Shown one piece after another: positions 6,363 through 6,428 of a stretch of 6,428 nt of DNA (positions are counted from its first letter, which is position 1; each line of letters opens with the position of its first letter). Location of the stretch: the NCBI GenBank assembly GCA_903970295.1, contig CAJCHQ010000546.1, forward strand, positions 1 to 6,428, read 5' to 3'. The position numbers and the translations under genes were made by a program. The notes beneath the pieces were generated by a model, which worked only from the letters and a program-made list of their open reading frames with translations, was not told the DNA's origin and did no database searches. The stretch is from Bryobacterales bacterium. Lineage in GTDB: Bacteria; Cyanobacteriota; Vampirovibrionia; Obscuribacterales; Obscuribacteraceae.

Positions 6363-6378
6363 GCGGCTGGAGAGCCGC
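6363..6378. repeat. Perfect hairpin, 6-base stem
   Basis: GCGGCT-ggag-AGCCGC, upstream of the secreted-protein gene and close to the window edge. No T-run follows. It could be part of a transcript structure or terminator belonging to a neighbour outside the window; no gene is visible from 6264 to the edge. Confidence 0.45.
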
Positions 6379-6392
6379 AACGGAGAAAGCCA

Positions 6393-6408
6393 GTGACGTA
6401 AATGTCAC
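6393..6408. repeat. Inverted repeat GTGAC-n6-GTCAC
   Basis: A 5-base inverted repeat with a 6-base centre, shaped like a binding site for a dimeric regulator. It lies about 130 bases upstream of the extended -10, far for direct control of that gene, and may instead serve a gene outside the window. Confidence 0.3.
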
Positions 6409-6428
6409 GTGTCAACTATAGAGTTAGT

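Noticed and set aside
6355..6420. Possible glycine-riboswitch-like wording (GGAGAG followed by GGAGAAA)
   Set aside because: The remaining conserved aptamer parts are absent and the surrounding stems do not fit; the resemblance is superficial.

Overview
The window looks like chromosomal DNA of a bacterium with roughly balanced base composition. A twin-arginine export signal, two Sec-type signal peptides, a TonB/TolA-like C-terminal domain and a sigma/anti-sigma pair fit a bacterium with a Gram-negative type of envelope. I cannot assign a lineage. The mix of a receiver-like domain and a TonB-like domain recalls deep-branching lineages such as the Vampirovibrionia/Melainabacteria, but that is only an impression. 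There are no rRNAs, tRNAs, CRISPR arrays or recognisable mobile elements.

Layout. The left two thirds (1 to about 4000) reads on the minus strand. In transcription order it holds a possible small ORF (3998-3912), an ECF sigma factor broken by a one-base frameshift in its last region (3915-3338), its zinc-finger membrane anti-sigma factor (3354-2578), a possible Cys-rich micro-ORF (2517-2422), an odd protein joining a degenerate receiver-like domain to a TonB/TolA C-terminal-like domain (2422-1559), and a guanine deaminase with a signal peptide (1361 to the left edge, cut off at its C-terminus). A Tat-exported metallophosphoesterase is transcribed divergently from the sigma operon (4111-5016, plus strand). 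It converges on a secreted protein of unknown function (6227-5166, minus strand). The last 200 bases hold that gene's likely promoter and two small inverted repeats.

How the genes relate. The sigma and anti-sigma genes form a classic overlapping pair that should sense an envelope signal. As written, the sigma factor lacks its -35 recognition helix because one G appears to be missing; the displaced C-terminus is intact in the next frame. Four products (guanine deaminase, metallophosphoesterase, the unknown protein, and the anti-sigma C-terminal domain) are predicted to act outside the cytoplasm. This suggests a cell-envelope or nutrient-scavenging neighbourhood (purine and phosphate ester breakdown), but a shared pathway is inference only.

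The best candidates for something new are the receiver-like/TonB-like fusion protein without any membrane anchor, the exported guanine deaminase, and the small ORFs whose stops overlap the next start codon.
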